From Mercenaria mercenaria (taxonomy: Eukaryota > Mollusca > Bivalvia > Venerida > Veneridae): a stretch of DNA of 64,000 bases. The position numbers and the translations under genes are program-made. How positions within the stretch are numbered: the first letter of the stretch is position 1; every line of letters begins with the position of its first letter. The stretch spans positions 46,156,501-46,220,500 of the forward strand of contig NC_069373.1 in the NCBI RefSeq assembly GCF_021730395.1, in the 5' to 3' direction. The notes below the pieces were generated by a model that saw only the letters and a program-made list of their open reading frames with translations, was not told the DNA's origin and did no database searches. This document shows positions 43,485 to 54,745 of the stretch, one piece after another.

Positions 43485-46400
43485 GTACGTTACCTTTTTC
43501 TTTGTCTTGCAATTCTTTTAAATATAATAAAAGCAGGAATGTTTACTGTCTTTCAAAATTCCTTTAGATGAACTTTGCTAATATTACAAAATTCGAACAT
43601 CTGACAAGAGAACTGCATGATGAAAAGATGTGATCGGCTACAAACTATGAATAAAAGTATACATACAATAGTTTTGCACGGACACGAATCCTATGTCACT
43701 ATTTATATCACTGTGTGTTTATTATTTTAGAATCACAAATTTATTTTAAACATAAGACAGTCCGGACATACTTGCCAACATTCCACGTAAGGATCTTTCT
43801 GACAAAAATCCAGTTTTTGTCCTTATAACACCTATTCTATACACAACAGAATCATTTGAACAAACGAAAGGTCCATGTAAGGATGTTTCTGAGCCAATTT
43901 TGTTCTAGTGTTCCAAAACCTTTTGATGTTAAATTGTTCTTTGGTTTGTTTTGGTTTGCTCGATTGAATTAAGCCGTTTATCAACAGAATTTCAGTTATG
44001 CAGCGTACTAGTTGTTTGTTGGTTCTGTTCTAGGAGTGACTTCTTCCCGGCAACTATTTCATAACTTCTCAACATGACTAGGACAAACGCTGCGCCAGAC
44101 CGAACTCGCAACCTTTTAATTTATAGTCGTGTGCTCAAACGAGAGTTCGAGTGTATATATAACTGTCAATAATTCCCTTTTTCAGAGTTACTTAAAAGCC
44201 GACTAAGCTACACATAATACCTTTGTTTTACAATGTGGCTGGCACATTTTTGTTATGAACAAATTTATAATGATTTCTTGTTAAATTCTTATTTCGATAA
44301 TTGTTTTCCGTATTATTTATCAAAGGTTTGGATATTGATTAACATTGTAGGTGGTTGTATTGAATCCAGTATTTTAATTTCCTTCCCGGATTATGGCTCT
44401 AAATGTGTAAGTTCATGTTTAGTAATGAAAGTGGTGCCTTTCAAACTATTTAATTATGCATAACATCTATTTGCTTGGCTGTTTCATCTGTTTTTAAGGT
44501 AAAATATAGGAGTTACTATAATGGTTAAAACAGTAGAAAGACCCAGTGCTGAGACTTTCAGAACTATGTAAATATTTGGTTCAGGTAATGAGCTAATGTG
44601 TCATCAACAGTTGTATCTTTTTCATGTATTAGGATAACTTGGTAAGAAAATAACAATAACAGCTCTTTCTTTTTTTCTCAGCACTGGTGACGACTTGCAT
44701 GGGTGGCCAAACAGATACGAATGAAGTGAACAGTTGCATAAAAGAAAGTAATATTAGACTAAGTATAATATATATCAAATATATACAATAGCATGCATGT
44801 AGCATTAATTCTGATATTGCAAGAATGGTTAATTTATAACAAATATCTTCCTGCTGAATTTAATACTTAACACCGCACTTAGATTTAGTACCCATGTATT
44901 ATATATAGAAAAGGTTGTCACAATTTTATAATAACTACGCTGCTCGCACCTTTGTACATGTAAATTGTTGACAAATTCCAGTATTAGGGATTTTCAAAGC
45001 TCCGAGCTTCTAATCAGGGTTTCAACGCTCCACATTTGCAACACTTTGCCTTATTGCTTAGATTTTAAAGGTTATATCCATGTCAATCCCAAAAGTATTA
45101 TCACATTGAAATCGTTTTCAAAAAAAATGCACACCTTCGTGAATTCTGAATGCTTGTACGTATTACCGATACCAAACGTGAAAAATAAGTAAGAAAGGGA
45201 TAAAATGAAGAAAAAAAAAACATTTTAGAATGGAGTTTCGTTTTGAAGTTCTGCATTGCAACTCATCACCTTCTTTCGTTAAGTCAAATGTCTTTATATC
45301 CCATTCAATATTTGTAAAAGTAATCTTTTTATCAGAAAAAAATGTTTGGAAGTTCTTGCAACAAAGCTAAAATCGTTAACCTGAACACTGCCATATATAA
45401 ATCACTTCAGATTTAAAAATGCATGCATGCTGTCTAAAATGGAAGTATAAAAATATTTACGTAATAAAGGGCCACAACTCTGATGTGATCTGAATGCTCA
45501 TTATCAAACTTTTCTGTGATCGTGTGGCCATATATACATTTCGTATCTTTCATGGGTATCATTCAAGAAATGAAGTCACTAATGTGTTGACAATGGGAAA
45601 TATTGTGATTTTGACGTTATCAGTGTCAATTATTCGTGTGTTAATTAATACATTTGTTGCCCTTTATCATAAATATATGAGGTCAAATGAGCATGTTCAT
45701 TTTATGTGCATTTGAATAAAAATTGCTCCTGTTATATGAAAACAATGTGACAAATGCAAATTTTTATTAATAAAATATGTAAAAAGATCTTTTTGAAGCA
45801 TAGAATGCAACCAAGAAGAATAATAGCAGACTTGGTTTGATTGAGTCTGTTTATGAGAGGTAATGAAATGTGCAACACCTCTCACGTCCGTTAGAACTTG
45901 CTTAAGCGGAACTCTATTATACATATGTTGAATGGACTCCATGATCCCAAAGGATAAGAAACAATATTGAATCCAAGTACGGGGAGACTTTTTACAGCCG
46001 CCACTCGGCACTTAAAGACTGCTGTTGTGATAGTTAATAAAATCTGTAAAAAGGTTCTTTGAAAGCATAGAATGGAACCAAAACGAATAATAGCAGTATC
46101 ACAACTAGATCTATGTTTTTTTGATGGACATGTAATTTTTGTAGATCTGTCACATTATATTTCATGTTCAAATATATCGAGTTTTGTGTCATCAACTACT
46201 CACACATATTTTGTAGCTTGAATGTTTATAAAAGTGATGACGTAGCTTGTGTGACATCATTTACATATCAGCCGGTTCCACGTAAAAGTCAGTCAGTGTG
46301 GGTATGAGCACGTGCATATTAAAGACATGGTATACATTGACATAGATATTAAAGACATTATGATCATTAAGCACAAGTTTGCTGAGTTAGTCTTTATTTA

Positions 46401-49400
46401 GTCCCACTATAGATAATGTAATTTTACATTACGTTATGTCAAGTAATGTAAAATAGAACTAAATCTATGTTTAAGAATCTATTCTTATTGTATCATTGTA
46501 TCAATGCTAACCCATGTAGATCTATTTCAGTTGATAGTTTAATGAAACCGGTAACTTCATTTATGACGCTACTGCATGAAATTTACCATAAAACCAAGAG
46601 GCCATTCAAAATGTAAGATTTCAGACTAAGTAACCATTCTTTCCTTAAATTAGATGTCAGATAAAGATATAACGTTCAAATATACAATCGCCGTAGAGAA
46701 ACGGCTATTCCGTTTAAATTAGTCTACTGTTTTATCAGTTTATATTTAAATCTTAGAAATCATTCATTTCAAATGTATGTGCTACATACAGGTCATGTTT
46801 ATTATCATTAATGTAATTAATTTGTATAGACTTTCAGTTTCAGCGCTGTGGGTGTTTCAGAGATTATTGGTAGTCGGATAGAGCACAATCGGTGTGCAAG
46901 ATCAATGTCCTCTAGTGAGTTTTTACCAGTTATAATCTACTTGCATAATACATATCTTAATGCACAAATAACCCTCAAATTACATTGAGTGCCAGTTCAA
47001 TTAATTCAAAATACGTGAATATAAACGAAACTTTACTGCATTATGTTTGTCCTCTTCTGCAGACTCTAGTATACTGGCGACCTGTTACACGCAAAAGCTG
47101 TTGGAAACCTTCAAAGTGCATTTGAATTCTACCGGAGGGAACACTTCACTATGGGTAGAAAGTAGATCAACTGAAGACATCGAACGATCAATAGAACAGG
47201 CAATAGAAGGACGTTGCAAAGATGTATGCAGATGTCCGTTCATAAACGAGCCTTGTAAAAATACGACTGCACCCAGCACGAGTACACATTGTAAAACACA
47301 ACAATAGGTACTACAACCGGTAGAACTACTAGTGCCAAAACAATCGGCTTAACAACATTTACTGAAAATGTACTTCCTCAATCACAAAATGCCGAAGGTA
47401 TCTGAGCGCTTATATTATCTCATAAAATCTATTTCCTCTTATTAAATATTTTTGTTATTATGATTTCCAAGATTCATTGCATGCGATATATCATGTTATA
47501 ACGGTGATTATAAATACTAGTATAGAGTTCACCTATAAATGTCGAAGTTATATTTATACATTGCGTTTTTAACTAGTATTTATTATGTCATTAAAACTTT
47601 GTATGATTATCTTGATTATCTATAAAATATTGCTCTCTTATATATGTATGTACTTTATCATATAATGCAGTAAGTGAAGATTATAATGATTATTATATTA
47701 AATATTTTCATTCAAACCAGAATATATCTTTGTTTTCTTCTGGCTTCGCTATTAGATGCATGTTTGTTTCTTCTTTTTTTTCAGACATGTGTGCAAAATC
47801 CGATATTGTGATTGCTAGTATATGTTCCTTTGTTGGCGGAGTAGTGTGCTCTGTGGCCTTATTGCTTTTTCTCTTTCGTCGGCATGTCTGCAAGGGGTAT
47901 ATATGTTTATATTTTGATGTGCTATGGGGCATGAAGGGTGCTACACATGTACTTATCTCTCATGATCTGAGTCTACAGTTATATTGCTTGGCTGTGAAAT
48001 ATGCGTTCAAAGGATAATCTTATAAAATTTAAATATATATAATTTGGTATATAAAACACTTTCAATTGTTCATCATTCAAAACCCAGAATCAATTTTTCT
48101 AGAATATTCAAATATATAGGATAGCTTGTGTTACTCCACTGAATAAGTACAATTTCAATGATAAAACAAATATCATTTGCTAAGATTTTATGTTACTTTT
48201 TAGTTTGGGATACATACTGTTATAAAATAGAAACAATATCTAAAATACTTGAAAATGAATATGCACCGATGAAATCAATTAAGGAAAAAAGTATAATTTT
48301 ACAAATAAATACCAAAAGAATAGCGGTTAAAGAGCAAGATACGTTGATATTGCAAGCAAAATTACAGTAAATATGATCATTTAGTCGTTGTTGTTTTTAA
48401 GACATGTCTGTAAATGACAGAATAAATAATCGTCTTCCACGTACTAAAGCATTTTTTTCTTATTCCCAAAAAGAAAGATATTCCAGACAGTTGTACTTCT
48501 TTTGAAACTTTCTTACAAAAGACATGTAATTAGTGTTAGCTTTAGATAGTTTACCAGCATATTTTCACTGAAGACTTACATTCATTGCTGAAGAGTTTGT
48601 TTGTTGTTTTAGATCAAAATTTAGAATTACATACACCAGAAGGAAATACATGTATCCTTCTTCTTACATGTTCTATGATAGAGACCGGTAATCAATAACT
48701 ATAATTTATTTATTTAGAACTGAAACACGTAAACCTAAAGACGAAGGCATTATTCTTGATGACGACGCCATTAAAGCTGAGGTAAGTATAAATGTTTTTT
48801 TCTAAAATAAAGTCACAAAAACCCTACACCGATAAAAGCCCACAAAAGCTGAATACCTTGACAAAAAAGTAATTTAAAAAAGGGAGCCCCTTTCATGTTA
48901 TTTTATCCTTGATTCCGTTTGTCTTTGTTTTAGTATGTCCTTCTTTTACAGGCATTCAAAGGAAGTAAGCCTGGTCCTGACAAAAAGACCTATGAAACAT
49001 TGACTAGTATAGAAAGTACAAAAACAGATCAAGAACACCCGGATCATGTTTACCTCGGACTGAATACAAGGCTAAGAGAGATGTCAGATGTCAAACACGT
49101 TGACGAAAATACTTTACCCACAAACTCCAATGAAAGATCTAAACAATCACAAGTAAAAAAACAAAGTGATGCTTTGAAGGAGGACCATGTTTATAATGAA
49201 CTGGAATCAGAAGGATGTGCGAACGTTTACGAGGATGCAAGGGCGAGTGACTTGCATGACCACACATACATTGGACTGAACAACCGAGAGACGGAAGATC
49301 GCAATGAAGTTGGAAAGGACTTGATACAATGACCGCACAAGCGAGTACCACGATTATTTGATTTTAGCAGACGAAGCCAAAGGACTTCCGGCAAATGTAA

Positions 49401-49609
49401 CACACAAAGCTTCATTAGTGCAAGGCTGCGAGTTATACACGACCGAAATGACGGGAGTCGATCCGTCTTCAAGCGACCATGCTTATTTTACGCTGCAAAA
49501 AATTGAGCAATCTAACAGCCTTACTCCAGATGTTGAGCAAAATGATGAAGGAAGTGAATCTGAAAATTACACTGATGGACATGCATACTATACTCTTGAA
49601 AGGGTATAA
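43454..49609 (+). CDS. Gene 2: receptor-like membrane protein with multi-YxxL tail
   Basis: Proposed coding exons: 43454-43484 (signal peptide), 44682-44747, 46861-46914, 47063-47397, 47785-47896 (membrane), 48718-48781 and 48952-49609. The protein begins MKFHLITMCL, has a small ectodomain with scattered Cys (CMGG, CYTQ, CKDVCRCP, EPCK), a Thr-rich stalk (GTTTGRTTSAKTIGLTT), and one helix (SICSFVGGVVCSVALLLFLF) with RRH anchor. The tail has seven YxxL motifs, several as HxYxxL. Such tyrosine motifs recruit SH2-domain signalling or endocytic proteins, so an immune or scavenger-type receptor role is plausible but inferred. No known ectodomain is recognised. The reading frame changes twice without obvious splice sites: in the stalk near 47290-47307 and in the tail near 49322-49332. 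Each could be a small assembly indel, a polymorphism or early pseudogenisation; the first could also be a very short intron. Confidence 0.72.
44682..44747 (+). CDS. Gene 2, 66-nt Cys exon
   Basis: Phase 1-1 exon after CTTTTTTTCTCAG, donor GAAA|GTAATA. Reads ALVTTCMGGQTDTNEVNSCI then KE. The gene 3 exon at 60928-60993 has identical length and phases and places the second Cys in the same position. Confidence 0.75.
45768..46100. repeat. Direct repeat pair in intron 3 of gene 2
   Basis: TTAATAAAATATGTAAAAAG through GAATAATAGCAG at 45768-45832 recurs, with changes, at 46035-46100. The copies are ~267 bp apart. This could be a small tandem duplication or the edges of a relic element. Confidence 0.6.
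46861..46914 (+). CDS. Gene 2, small ectodomain exon
   Basis: Phase 1-1, 54 nt: IIGSRIEHNRCARSMSS. The acceptor GTGTTTCAG was chosen because the two upstream CAGs lead to an in-frame stop. The polypyrimidine tract is weak, so this exon is less certain. Confidence 0.5.
47063..47397 (+). CDS. Gene 2, ectodomain and Thr-rich stalk exon
   Basis: Acceptor CTCTTCTGCAG. The first part reads NSSILATCYTQKLLETFK, VHLNSTGGNTSLWVES and GRCKDVCRCPF with NSS, NST and NTS glycosylation sites. The second part, in another frame, reads TTIGTTTGRTTSAKTIGLTT and ends in phase 1 at GAAG|GTATCT. As one exon the length is 2 nt out of phase. Removing the 53-nt GT..AG segment at 47255-47307 would keep the frame and the Cys, but an intron that short would be unusual. 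Confidence 0.65.
47785..47896 (+). CDS. Gene 2, transmembrane exon
   Basis: Phase 1-2 exon after a T-rich acceptor (TTTTTTTTCAG). Encodes DMCAKSDIVIA, helix SICSFVGGVVCSVALLLFLF and anchor RRHVCKG. The donor GG|GTATAT is weak but fixed by phase. Same phases as the gene 1 membrane exon. Confidence 0.78.
48718..48781 (+). CDS. Gene 2, juxtamembrane exon
   Basis: Phase 2-0 exon, acceptor TTTATTTAG, donor GAG|GTAAGT. Reads TETRKPKDEGIILDDDAIKA then E. Confidence 0.68.
48952..49609 (+). CDS. Gene 2, tail exon with seven YxxL motifs
   Basis: Acceptor TTCTTTTACAG. Tyrosines in YxxL context lie at 48991 (YETL), 49051 (YLGL), 49192 (YNEL), 49267 (YIGL), 49355 (YLIL), 49484 (YFTL) and 49586 (YYTL). 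Five sit in H-V/T/A-Y context (DHVYLGL, DHVYNEL, DHTYIGL, DHAYFTL, GHAYYTL). Spacing is 20-47 residues, longer than in a classic ITAM. The first frame stops at 49332, and from 49325 the +1 frame continues with the same motif type to TAA at 49609. That shift lies in a window of under 10 nt and has no splice signal. Confidence 0.75.
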
Positions 49610-50750
49610 GTATTAAGTTTTACAGGAGAACATACGTACGTTAATTAGTTCATTAAAAAATACAATCGTCTTTCATGCCATACTTTTAATTATTGAATTT
49701 GTTATATACCGTAAATAGTTTACATGTATGTTCGAATATGTTTTAATCTCTTCTGAATATTGCTTCCTTTACCCTAAATTATTTGACGGTAAGGAAATAT
49801 TCACCATCTTCTTTCATTCAGTTTAGATGTCGTAACAACGTAGTGAATAGTGTATAAAGGTAAATCTGTGTTACTGATACTAGAAGAAGATTTTGTGGTT
49901 TGCAATCATCTCAGATATTTCAATACTTAATATGCTTTTCTTATGGACTTTCGAACTACTGTTATGAGCTTACTGTGCAACTGTTTCATTAAAACTGCCT
50001 GTGTTATATCATTCATTAAATTTAGTTGACTCACTGTACATTCATTGATGTTAGGACATATAGAATGGAATGGAAATTAATTTGTATAAGTGTGTAAGAT
50101 ATATTTTGCTGTTTAATCCACAGGCACACTGTAAAGTGTATGAAAAAATAGTAAAGAGTTAGTTTTTCAGTAAAATAAATATGAAATAGGGCCTACCAAT
50201 ATTTTGTTTGATTATCATAGGGATATTGTTTATAGACTACATTGGAAATATTCTTATTGTGTTTAGCAAAGTTATAAGACGTTTTCTTAAGATGTTATAA
50301 CCCGATGGTTACTTTTGAGTCTCAACCCCATTTTGGTGTTCAACACGTTACTCTTGGTTATGACTGACGGGATTCCGTGATAGGCAGTGTTTAAAGTCAA
50401 TTGGGACTAAGCTGCTCTGGTATATTTTGCCTGCTTCGTAGAGCCCTTAATGAGGTTTCTCTTAATGCCAAGGTATTGTGTGCATGGGTATATGGTTCTT
50501 TTGACTTTTTAGTATAAATTTACAAGAGCATTTTATTGTTTAACATACATATATAGTTTGTACGGGATTCATTTGGCGGGAATAACGTTTTTACACTGTC
50601 GTATCACCATGATGGTTATAAGTGAGGTTTGGTACGTCATTAACCGGATTAAATTCCCTAGTGTCGTTTTTGCTTTTGATCGTTCCAAGGCGGTTCCCAA
50701 TTACTATCTATATTTGTTGTTTTGCTCCCGATGTTTTAATTTTGTCTATG
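49610..50750. other. Gene 2 3' region and following intergenic DNA
   Basis: AATAAA at about 50174 is a candidate poly(A) signal. The part from about 50290 to 50750 (AACCGGATTAAATTCCC, GATCGTTCCAAGGCGG) has the look of a dispersed repeat, without identified ends. Confidence 0.35.
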
Positions 50751-50754
50751 TACT

Positions 50755-51120
50755 TTTGTGTATATTTTGTTGTTCACATTCACAAATAGTCTTCTTCATG
50801 ACTACCGTGAGAATGGACTGATTTCCTTGAGCTTGGTTGTCATATTTGTCTTTGTTATTTTTTGTTCCGGATATAAATGTAATCCAAATCAGTAGGCAGA
50901 ATTAATGTTTCGTCGCTTCGAAACAGAACATTTCGCCACATTAAACTTGTAATCTGAACATGAGCGTCTATTACAAACTAAATAAATATCATTTTATATG
51001 CAGATTTGTATATTTTTATGTTGTTGACATCCACAAATACACAGTTATATGGCTTCCGTGAGAACGAACTGATTTCTTTGAACCTGGTCTTTGTCTTTTA
51101 GGTACTAGTATTCAAGATAT
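50755..51120. repeat. Diverged direct repeat pair
   Basis: Blocks at about 50758-50860 and 51005-51110 share TATTTTGTTGTTCACATTCA/TATGTTGTTGACATCCA, then CACAAATA, CCGTGAGAA and ACTGATTTC in order. The offset is ~247 bp. Confidence 0.55.
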
Positions 51121-52029
51121 AAAAATGTCCAAGTGACAAATACTGTCTAAATATGAAATATACCGTTGATTACCGACGTATTAAATATTATTTTATACCC
51201 AGATATTACTCTTTTAAAGGTTTTAATCACACCAGGCGTGTACATGTCCTCATGGAACTGGTTGCGCTGTCCGAAAAGATAAGAAAGTGTGCAATATTGT
51301 TTAATTGAGAACAAAAGTATAGGACGAAAAATATTTTGAAAGTTATCACGCAACAGATAAAAGATAGAATTTAGCTGGCGAGCTGGTACCTGCACATCCA
51401 GAGAATGCAAAGTGAATCATTAGCAAATCATAAAATGTCAGCTGTCCCTGTCCTGACTGAATAATCAGAGTGTGTCCCTAAAAGTCTGCAATACTTAGAA
51501 TACATGTCAGGATTTGCTATTTTATTTGTGTTTTGCGAAAGTTGCTATTTAAGTTTTAAAAGGTTAACTATAAAAGCATTGAATAATAAGTGATAATAAT
51601 AAGTGTTTATGAAATACATCTGGGATGACGATAAATAACTCTAAAAACGACTTTTAAAGAAACAGTATGTAAATTACCAAGGACGTAAATATCTTCTTCG
51701 AATAACTGCATAAATGTGGTTCACCTTTATTATTACTTGATGAAATGTGCACGTGAAACAGAACGACTCAGACAATTAACACCTTGAAGAATGTCTGGTT
51801 TTTGTCATTTTTATCATTAAACAATTTTGTATAAAAGGCCCTCTTATGACATTTTGTCGGAAGATAAAATCGGTATGTCTTTAGCGCAGATTGATTTACC
51901 AAACGCGCAAGGCTTGCGTGTTTCACAAAAGTGAGTAAGCTAGGTTGCCCGATTTGCCAATCGTTGCGCTAATCGGAAATTGGTTATTTGCGCTGAGCGA
52001 TTTACAAAACGCGCAGATTGGTTATTTAA
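51121..52029. other. Unassigned intergenic DNA
   Basis: No gene. A short stretch at 51880-52020 repeats ACGCGCA and AATTGGTTATTT/ATTGGTTATTT motifs. Confidence 0.35.
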
Positions 52030-52399
52030 GAAATAATATATCCCAAACATTTTTTGTCGTTGAATAAAATCATTGTTTGGAGTTTAGATGCGAAGGAATT
52101 ATATCACGATATAATAATACGCATCTGAACGACAAACAATGATTTTATTCAAGAGCAAATCTCTATTTAAGATATATTATTTCGATTCTAACACGTTATC
52201 AAGGATTAATATGTACGTCCTTGACGATATCCATCAAATATGTGTCTGATTTCTGTTGATTTCTTTTCCAGCGCGCCGTTATGCCGTCTGACGCTATGAC
52301 GTAATAATTGTGACGTCAGAAAAATTAATTGTTGAATAATAACACACAGTTTTCAGCCTTCTTTGTTTAATGGGAAAACAAATCGGGTTGTGTTAGAAT
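52030..52399. mobile_element. Composite foldback element, copy 2
   Basis: Preserves the layout of 3291-3675: AGAAATAATATATC, palindrome to GATATATTATTTC, ATTCTAACACG, GCGCGCCGTTATGCCG, TGACGCTATGACGTAATA and the closing TGTGTTAGAAT. The centre of the palindrome is shortened and the interior is diverged, so both insertions are old or from different subfamilies. Confidence 0.7.
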
Positions 52400-52839
52400 T
52401 GCGCTTAACGTCTGCGCAGCTACTGCCAATATTATAACACAAACGGTAATAATTGCAACACATTGAACAAAATATTTGGAAATGCTTACGTTTAAAATAA
52501 TATTGGTAAGGCATCAATATGTGCTTGAGGAATGCATGTTTTAGAGCTAATGAAAAAAACAACTCCATACTATTTCTTTCTGCCGCATTCATCAAACTGA
52601 AAACGAAGGGAATTTTCCATGTGATGTCCGACAAAAATTGCTTTCTGTTCTGCTCTTTTATTTCTTACCTGCTTCTTTTTTTCTAGTGAAATTATTTTTC
52701 TCCTTTGTGTTTTTAAATTTTTAAAATATTATGGGCCAGGGCAGACATTTAAAATAAAAAATTGAAATTTTGCAAATCGAAAGGAAAAAATTGTCATTTA
52801 CTACATATATTGCACTCACAAAAAGCCATCATAAATATA

Positions 52840-54291
52840 GTAATCCGGTAATGTCCAGGCAATACTAAATGGCGATGCTACGCCAAGTTACCACACAAAC
52901 AGTTACTCAAGAGCCGGATATTCAAGTCTGCACATATGAGGGTTGACCCGGAATTAATGTCACTTCATCCAGCATGCTTTTATTGATCGTTATATTGTTA
53001 CAGAAATTGTATCACGATGTACGCTAATTCAATTAAGATTGCACGGGTAAAATTATTTTCTACGGTTGTTTCGTTTTAAATAGTATATGCACAAAACTTC
53101 AAAATTTATCCCTGACGGCATTTCGCCGCACAAAAAGTGTTTCTGTCATAAGCAGAAAAAATCAAACAAACAAAGGCAATATTCAACTTATATTAAAATA
53201 TTACACTTTAACATATGAAATTATAATGACTTGAAGTTACGCCTTTCAGAAGTCAACCGCAAAAACTATGGTGGCATGCTCGCAAGTTAAAGTCCGCTGT
53301 GTAGTGCTAAGGCTTTTTCATAGCTAAGTGACAAAAATATCAATTTCTAAGTTACGTCAATAACGTGCGGCGATCACCGTTACCATGTTTTCTGTACATG
53401 CCGATATCTTGATAAGTAAGCAATACATTTTATGATATTTTCATAGATCAAGGTACTTGGGTAGGATTTTTTGTTGTTTTATTTTCATTATACGCATTTT
53501 TATGGTTCGAGTGACATTAATTTTCGATCAGCCCTCGTACAACCAGTGATAGAATATTTTCAATAAATTATAGTAAAAATAAAGTCAAACAGTTACTTTC
53601 TTATTTTTTTTAGTAGTAGCATATTTAAACAATGCACCGTAAATGGAAAACACATCATGATGTTACAAAGGAAAACATCAACGAGAAAGTTCCTGTTTTG
53701 TTTAATCATCTGCAGCGAAACGTTATGTTCTTTCTTTCTTTCTGTCTTTTCTTTAAACAACAATTTTTTGATTCGAGAAATATAGATCTACTTTTAGAAA
53801 CAAAGTGAAACTGTGATAAATGTGTTTGATTTTTATCCGGGTTTACGTAAAAACCAAAAAAGTACAACATGAATGTACTAAATAAATAAAGCCAATTATA
53901 CGTCACTTAGAGCACGAGAGTTATCTTACACCTCGGAAGTTCCATCTGGTATGCAAGAAATAGTGTTGAACGACACCACCTTTTACGACCGTCGTCCTGT
54001 ATTACTTTGACGTCGTGACGAACATGCCAACAAGCGTGTCCGACCAGTACGTCTTTTTAACGCTGAGATTTGCAACGCCCTCGGGACAAATGTCATTTCA
54101 TTGATTTCTTTTTATATTATAAATTTACCTAAAAAACAAATTAGATATTATTTATCTAAAGCATTCGTGTATGGCCTCATGAGATTGTTTTGCCCTCTCG
54201 GCGGGGTGTTTAATGTAATTTTGCACGTTTGATTTACCGGAAGTGACTGCGTAACGTCTCATCCGGAAAACCTGGAATAATGCCCGGTAAG
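52840..54291 (-). mobile_element. Family D element with nested mariner-like MITE, duplicate copy A
   Basis: Read on the minus strand this matches 4388-4985 (GCATACCAGATGGAACTTCC, GAGGTGTAAGATAAC, CACTGGTTGTA, GAATATCCGGCTCTTGAG). Family D sequence is interrupted at 52937-53537 by a TA-flanked insertion. The right side carries ~330 bp absent from the 4.4 kb copy, including an open-like stretch (VLNDTT, DEHANKRVRPVRL). The whole block recurs at 54746-56146. Confidence 0.7.
52937..53537. mobile_element. Mariner-like MITE nested in copy A
   Basis: TIRs TGAGGGTTGACCCGGAATTA and TAATTTTCGATCAGCCCTCG are flanked by TA at 52935-52936 and 53538-53539. It is 601 bp with no transposase frame, so it is non-autonomous. 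The ends resemble the TACGAGGGTTG terminus at 16835. Confidence 0.75.
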
Positions 54292-54745
54292 AATATGAAA
54301 GTTTTTAGAGTACGTTCATAAATAAAGTCGAAAATGAATTTTTAAAATATTTTGGCTGAAAAACTAGTACATTCTGCAGGTATTGTTTTCAGGCGCAATC
54401 GCAATCTGGGCTTCTTGTGACAATTTTTTCTCTTGTGTGTAATGACCTATAGCGACCTTCATGCAAATTTGTTTTCATCTTTTTAAAGATATTTCTTGTT
54501 ATTTCTCAATATGAATACACTTTTTATGTATTTGTATTTCTTGAAGAAGTGTACACAAGCATGAAATTAGAGAAGGTATAACCAGTCATGTGTATACAGG
54601 TTTAAGATGAAATTTTAAAATTTATTCCTTCACTTTAAAGGAGTATGTATTTCCTCATTCACTTTAAAGGGGTATGTCTACAATTCAGGTTTTAAATCAG
54701 AAAGTGTGTTCATGTGTATTTTTATAAATTGAATGTAAAAATAAA

